Assembly (NCBI RefSeq): GCF_003841405.1
Contig: NZ_PXYA01000001.1
Span: forward strand, 62,001 to 126,000
DNA length: 64,000 nucleotides
Source of the DNA: Tetragenococcus halophilus subsp. halophilus DSM 20339
GTDB taxonomy: Bacteria; Bacillota; Bacilli; Lactobacillales; Enterococcaceae
Direction: 5' to 3'
The position numbers and the translations under genes were made by a program. Below are positions 59,648-64,000 of the stretch, piece after piece (positions within the stretch are counted from its first letter, which is position 1; every line of letters begins with the position of its first letter). The notes beneath the pieces were generated by a model. That model saw only the letters and a list, made by a program, of their open reading frames with translations. It did not search any database and was not told the DNA's origin.

Positions 59648-61214
59648 CTAAAACTTGAAAGTTCAAAAATACAGTTCATCCCTTGATAAATAAACGTTTT
59701 TTGATACAAAAATAGCATGAACGACTCAAAACTTGGTATAATAGAATTACCAAAAAACCAATAACCAAGGAGTGTTCATGCCATGTCAATTATAACACAA
59801 AAAACGTCAAATTCAGAAAAAATTTCTACCTCTGTGTCTGATTTTTTTCATCGGTTCCATGTAGCTTCTGCGTTGAAAAAATCAAACGCAGTCCATAAAA
59901 GGGGTTTTTCGGTTCCTGTTATTTTTTCTTTTTTATTGGCCTCGATCTTTACCAACGGTTCTACCTATCGGTTTTACCAAAAGCAAAAGGAACAGCTATC
60001 ATTTTCAGATAAAACATTTCGCAACGTTTTGAATGATCCGCACATTCATTGGCAAAAATCACTGATCTTAGTGGCTAAATCCGTCATTACTTTCCTACGT
60101 CCATTGACGGATGATGCCCGAAAAACCACATTTATCGTGGATGACTCCATGTATACCCGCTCGAATGCGAAAAAAGTGGAATGTGCCGCTTTACAATACG
60201 ACCATGCCAAGAAAAAATATTTCAAAGGATTTCGTTATTTACAATTAGGCTGGAGTGATGGCAACAGCTTTGTCCCCGTCGCTTTTTCCTTGCTCTCCGG
60301 GAAAAGAAAGCTCCAATCTGATCTTGATATCGGGGACCAACGCACGAATAGGGGGAAACGTAAAGCTCAAGCGCTTCGTAAAGGCACAGAAGTGACACTG
60401 GAACTGCTTCGATCGGCTTTGAACCAAGGGATCCATGCGGATTATGTCTTATTCGATACTTGGTTTTCCAGTCCCAAAATGTTCCAACAGATCCGTGACC
60501 TGAAATGCCACTGCGTAGCGATGGTCAAACGTAGTCAAAAGATCTACTACCGTTATCAAGGCCAAAAGATGGATGTCAAAGAAATCTTCAAACGAAATAA
60601 AAAGCGCCGCGGTCGTTCTCGCTATCTTTTGAGTGTCCAAGTAGAAGCTGTCGTAGAAGGGAAAATCCTTCCCATTAAGTTGGTATATATTCGCAATCGC
60701 AATAAACGAAACGACTATTTGGTCTTAGCTTCGACCGATATCGATCTGACCGAAGACGAGATCATTCAGCTCTATGCTAGACGCTGGTCGGTGGAAGTCT
60801 ACTTCAAGATGTGCAAACAATACTTAAAATTAGCCAAGTACCAAGGGATTTCTTATGACGGGATCTTTGCGCATACGACACTGGTAGCTATCGGTTATAT
60901 GATCCTAGCGGTGCAAGAACGTGAAAGTAAAGACGACCGAACGCTTGGCGAGTTATTTTATCTTCTCATTGATGAGCTTTCTGAGCTTTCTGTATCGGAA
61001 GCCATTCTGCAATTACTCGTTTTATTCCAAGAAGCTTTTGCGGATGAATATGTTTTGGATGAAGCCGTATTAAATAACATTATCGAACAGTTCCTTGAAA
61101 AACTACCTTCCTCTATACAAAAACAGCTCAAGCAAGCAGGTTGAAGTTAATTTTGTGCATGAGATCCTTGGTATACCAAGGGATACGTATCGAAAAGTAG
61201 GTTTCAAGTTTTAG
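59648..61214 (+). mobile_element. IS4-type insertion sequence, copy 1
   Basis: Terminal inverted repeats CTAAAACTTGAAA (59648) and TTTCAAGTTTTAG (ending 61214), with TTA on both sides as a short target duplication. It carries one intact transposase gene and splits the ornithine-cyclodeaminase-type gene. A second copy at the right end of the window shares the 3' end and most of the coding sequence. Confidence 0.92.
59783..61144 (+). CDS. IS4-family transposase, copy 1
   Basis: A 453-residue DDE transposase. The catalytic Asp residues are in 'TTFIVDDSMYTRSNAK' and 'YVLFDTWFSSPKMF'. The Glu lies in the IS4 signature 'YARRWSVEVYFKMCKQYLKLAKYQG' (Y-(2)-R-(3)-E-(6)-K). AAGGAG precedes the ATG. The frame is intact, so this copy may be active. 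The N-terminus 'MSIITQKTSNSEKISTSV' is the variable part compared with the second copy. Confidence 0.93.
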   Translation: MSIITQKTSNSEKISTSVSDFFHRFHVASALKKSNAVHKRGFSVPVIFSFLLASIFTNGSTYRFYQKQKEQLSFSDKTFRNVLNDPHIHWQKSLILVAKSVITFLRPLTDDARKTTFIVDDSMYTRSNAKKVECAALQYDHAKKKYFKGFRYLQLGWSDGNSFVPVAFSLLSGKRKLQSDLDIGDQRTNRGKRKAQALRKGTEVTLELLRSALNQGIHADYVLFDTWFSSPKMFQQIRDLKCHCVAMVKRSQKIYYRYQGQKMDVKEIFKRNKKRRGRSRYLLSVQVEAVVEGKILPIKLVYIRNRNKRNDYLVLASTDIDLTEDEIIQLYARRWSVEVYFKMCKQYLKLAKYQGISYDGIFAHTTLVAIGYMILAVQERESKDDRTLGELFYLLIDELSELSVSEAILQLLVLFQEAFADEYVLDEAVLNNIIEQFLEKLPSSIQKQLKQAG

Positions 61215-61925
61215 TTATGGATACTGAAACTGGGGTAATTAATGGCTTAGTGGATGGAACATATGTGACGCAGCTAAGAACAGGAGCTGCTAGTGGTGTA
61301 GCATTTAGATTATTAGCCAAAAGACACTGTGAAATCGGCGCTTTAATCGGTACAGGCGGGCAAGCAGCCACACAACTTGAAGCCATGTTAACAGCAAAAG
61401 AGCTAAAAGAAGTTCGTGTTTATGACCTTGATTTTGAACGGGCGAAAAATTTTGCAGAAAGCATGCGTAAATCTTTAGCAAAATTTCCAACTGAAATTAT
61501 TGCCGTGGCAGATGCTGATGAAGCCATTGATAACGCTGATTTAATCACAACGGTAACTTCTTCTACGCAAGCGGTTTTTGATGGAAATAAAGTAAAAGCT
61601 GGTGCTACGATTTCAGGTGTAGGCTCTTATCAACCACATATGCAAGAAATCCCAGTTGAATTATTAAAAAGAGCTTCAAAAATATATTTTGACTCACAAG
61701 AAGCAGTCTTAGCTGAAGCTGGAGATTTACTTGTGCCATTAGATAAAGGAGAAATAACTAAAGATAAATTTACAGGTGATATCGGTCAGCTTGCAAGCAA
61801 TGAATTAGTAGGCAGAGAAAACGATGAAGAAATTATTCTATTTGAAACAGTGGGAATTGCTGCCCAAGATTTGATGACTGCTAAGTCGATTTTTACAAAA
61901 ATACAAGAAAATGATTAGAATGACA

Positions 61926-61958
61926 AATTCCTGCCTGTTTTATTTTTAGGCAGGAATT
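61926..61958. terminator. Stem-loop between convergent pseudogenes
   Basis: AATTCCTGCCT (61926-61936) pairs with AGGCAGGAATT (61948-61958). U-runs are weak on both sides, so it is at best a modest terminator. Confidence 0.55.
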
Positions 61959-61971
61959 AATATTGGAATAA

Positions 61972-62490
61972 TTAAGGTAAGCTCAATTTAGTTGTTCTAC
62001 CACCGTCCACAGTAAAGACTTGTCCGGTGATAAAGCTTGCCTCATCCGCTGCTAGAAAAGCGACAAGTGCAGCGACTTCCTCTGGGGTGCCACTACGACC
62101 AATAGGATGAATTTTTCCGATATTTTGCTTAAAAGTTTCTGCATCAGAAGAATTTTCAATCATATCAATATTTAATGCTGTATCGATCCAACCTGGTGCA
62201 ACAGCATTACAACGAATCCCATCCTCACCATGGTCTACAGCAACAGCGTGAGTTAAGCCTTGAATGCCAGCTTTTGAAACGCTATAAGCGACATGTTTAG
62301 GATTGGAAGCTTGTCCCTCCACTGATCCTGTGTTGACAATATTGCCTTTCGTTTGTCGTAAATAGGGAAGCGCTGCTTTAATCATTAAAAAAGGCGCAGT
62401 AAGATTGATGTTCATGTTTTTTTGCCAATCTGTAAGCGACATTTCTTCGATACCTGCTTCTACCATCATCCCAGCATTATTAATCAATAT
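61972..62490 (-). pseudogene. Short-chain dehydrogenase/reductase, 5' part removed by IS4-type insertion
   Basis: The remaining 172 codons read '[19 protein letters not shown]', then the catalytic Ser in 'IVNTGSVEG' and the Tyr/Lys pair in '[10 protein letters not shown]', ending '[20 protein letters not shown]'. This is the C-terminal two thirds of a classical SDR. The N-terminal cofactor motif (TGxxxGIG) would lie beyond the IS inserted at 62491 and is not in the window. Functional loss is near certain in this copy. Confidence 0.9.
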
Positions 62491-64000
62491 CTAAAACTTG
62501 AAATATAAAAAGTACACATTAAGCCTATGGTATCAAGCAAAAGGACGATAAATTTCATTTCAAGCAACCTTTTTTAACTGTCTTTGTGTTGATTGAGGTA
62601 GTTTTTGTATAAACTGACTCATGATGTTATTTAAAGTTTCTTCAGAAAGGATCATCTCGTTCGCAAATACTTCCTTAAAAAGCTCGAGAAGTTGGACGAT
62701 AGCTTCTGAAAAACTAATATCAGATAGTTCTTCAATCATCAAATAAAATAACTCGCCCATCGTTCGTTCATCGGCTTGTTCACGATGTTGGACAGCCAGA
62801 ATGAGATAACTAACGGCGACTGTAATGGTATGCGCAAAAATCCCATCATAAGAAAGCCCTTGGTACTTGGCTAGACGGAGATGTTGTTTACAGATTTTAA
62901 AATACACTTCGATCGACCAGCGTTTTCCATATAGCTGAATGATTTCATCTTCGTTCAAAGAAAGATCGGTTGTAGCCAAGACAAGATAATCATTCCGCTT
63001 GTTGCGATTTCTCACATACACAAGCTTAATTGGAAGTATCTTACCCTCCAATTCAGATTCAACACAAACAGAAAGAAGATATCTTGAACGACCTCTTCGC
63101 TTTTTCTCTATTTGAAAAATAGTCTTTACATCGACCCACTCGCCGTGATAGCGATAATAGACTTTTTTTGAACGTTTCACCATACAAACGGCATGAAGGT
63201 TGAGTCCGCGCAAAGCATGAAACATTTTCGGGCTTGAAAACCACGAATCAAAGAGCACATACTTTGCCTGTATTCCTTCTTTTAGAGCAGCTTGAAGAAG
63301 CTCTATGAGTACGTCGGTTCCTTTGCGTTGTGCTTGTGCTTTTCTTCTCCCAGCGTGTGTCCGATGATCTATTTTCTCTACTTCACGTACTTTCTTACTT
63401 GCGGACAAAAGGCTAAACGCCACAGGCAAAAAGGTATTGCCATCGCTCCAACCAAGTTGAAGAAAACGAAAGCCTTTCTTGTTTTTGTGGTCAGTATGAT
63501 CGTATTGCCAACCACAAAGCTCTACATTTTTCGCATTCAAACGCTCATACATGGAATCATCTACGATAAACACTTCTTTACGATCCTTTTCTGTCAACGG
63601 ACGAATGAAAGCAATGACCTGTTTGGATAAGAGAATCAAGAAGCGTTGCCAGTTAATTTTCCCATTGTTTAGTAGGTTGCGAAACGTTTTATCTGAAAAT
63701 CCTAACTCCTCCTGATGAAGTTGGAAGTCACGGAAAGCAGAGCGATTGGAAAAGAGGGTGGTTACAAGGTAGCGAAAAAGCACGAGAAAGTTCACTCCTT
63801 TTTCCTTTTGTGCATTCGATTTTTTCGCAATAGTGGATACATTAAACCGTTGGAAAAAAGTATCAATGGAGGATGAAATTTCGTTTTTATTTTGGTTGTT
63901 TGATGTTATAATTGACATAGCATGAACACTCCTTGGTAGATGGTTTTTTAGTCAATTCTATTTTACCAATTTGGAAAGGTTCGTGCTATTTTTATTAGAA
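62491..64000 (-). mobile_element. IS4-type insertion sequence, copy 2 (runs off the window)
   Basis: The left boundary CTAAAACTTGAAA at 62491 is identical to the end of copy 1. The other end lies beyond 64000. The gene reads leftward and is intact. It has removed or displaced the start of the SDR gene. Confidence 0.9.
62560..63918 (-). CDS. IS4-family transposase, copy 2
   Basis: A 452-residue paralogue of the copy-1 transposase. Motifs 'EVFIVDDSMYERLNAK', 'YVLFDSWFSSPKMFHALRGL' and 'YGKRWSIEVYFKICKQHLRLAKYQG' provide the DDE residues in the same spacing. AAGGAG precedes ATG 63918. Many substitutions across the length show that the two copies are not a recent duplicate, yet both have intact frames. 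Confidence 0.92.
   Translation of the reverse strand: MSIITSNNQNKNEISSSIDTFFQRFNVSTIAKKSNAQKEKGVNFLVLFRYLVTTLFSNRSAFRDFQLHQEELGFSDKTFRNLLNNGKINWQRFLILLSKQVIAFIRPLTEKDRKEVFIVDDSMYERLNAKNVELCGWQYDHTDHKNKKGFRFLQLGWSDGNTFLPVAFSLLSASKKVREVEKIDHRTHAGRRKAQAQRKGTDVLIELLQAALKEGIQAKYVLFDSWFSSPKMFHALRGLNLHAVCMVKRSKKVYYRYHGEWVDVKTIFQIEKKRRGRSRYLLSVCVESELEGKILPIKLVYVRNRNKRNDYLVLATTDLSLNEDEIIQLYGKRWSIEVYFKICKQHLRLAKYQGLSYDGIFAHTITVAVSYLILAVQHREQADERTMGELFYLMIEELSDISFSEAIVQLLELFKEVFANEMILSEETLNNIMSQFIQKLPQSTQRQLKKVA

Larger units (their letters stand above)
59380..61918 (+). pseudogene. Ornithine cyclodeaminase/mu-crystallin family gene, interrupted by IS4-type element
   Basis: The gene begins at GTG 59380 (AAAGGAGG upstream) as 'MLNISEKDIKEYYSMEECMK' and reaches 'GLPTINAQILV' before the insertion at 59648. 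It resumes after 61214 with 'MDTETGVINGLVDGTYVTQL', followed by the NAD-binding 'GALIGTGGQAATQLEAML' and ending at 61918. The two parts join in frame around a 3-base TTA duplication. Intact, it would be a 330-residue enzyme reducing imines or deaminating amino acids. Adjacent broken D-2-hydroxyacid dehydrogenase and SDR genes suggest a former keto/amino-acid pathway. Confidence 0.92.

Overview
The window is AT-rich DNA from a low-GC Gram-positive bacterium. The gene content (bacitracin-type two-component/ABC modules, a methionine T-box leader, class Ib ribonucleotide reductase, many insertion sequences) and the acidic proteins suggest an Enterococcaceae member. Tetragenococcus or a salt-tolerant Enterococcus is most likely. 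This placement is inferred from protein character, not from a marker gene.

Layout. 1-8.5 kb: a methyltransferase, TspO, ArsR and GNAT genes, two MDR oxidoreductases, an Hsp31/PfpI-like protein, a glyoxalase II-like hydrolase, an intact MazE-like antitoxin beside a ruined mazF, and a DJ-1-type protein. 8.6-12.5 kb: a decayed LD-carboxypeptidase, an IS3-family element inside a hairpin-repeat array, a cyclase-family hydrolase and a second DJ-1 paralogue. 13-21 kb: an OmpR-type two-component system with a PepSY protein, a Bce-type ABC transporter, and a divergent HxlR / old-yellow-enzyme pair. 21-30 kb: a short promoter-to-terminator transcription unit, an MDR reductase, a ketopantoate-reductase-like gene, a Met T-box operon (metQ, mtnN, methionine-synthase-like), the alkylation-repair pair ogt-adaA, YitT and a ProX-type deacylase. 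30-35 kb: a complete Bce-type module whose ATPase gene is frameshifted at a U-UUU-UUA heptamer. 35-43.6 kb: a broken MFS exporter, an iron/haem-type ABC locus with a truncated permease, a group II intron directly after that operon's terminator, an alpha-amylase and tRNA-Lys. 43.7-64 kb: an ISL3 element, asnB, an IS1380 copy, nrdHEF with NrdR-type boxes, then a decaying region with a second IS1380 copy, two IS4-type copies and broken D-2-hydroxyacid dehydrogenase, ornithine-cyclodeaminase-type and SDR genes.

How the genes fit together. Much of the left half looks like defence against electrophiles, aldehydes and quinones: MDR reductases, old yellow enzyme, glyoxalase II, Hsp31/DJ-1 proteins and O6-alkylguanine repair. 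The two Bce-type transporters suggest defence against cell-envelope antibiotics. The T-box operon links methionine uptake, SAH/MTA recycling and methionine synthesis. nrdHEF supplies deoxyribonucleotides.

The most unusual feature is intergenic. At least five sequence-unrelated families of tandem short inverted repeats occur in the window, nearly all with a 41-42 bp period, and one family recurs at three loci. Each period holds one hairpin-forming module and an AT-rich spacer. About a dozen genes are frameshifted, truncated or IS-interrupted, so the region is undergoing reductive decay.
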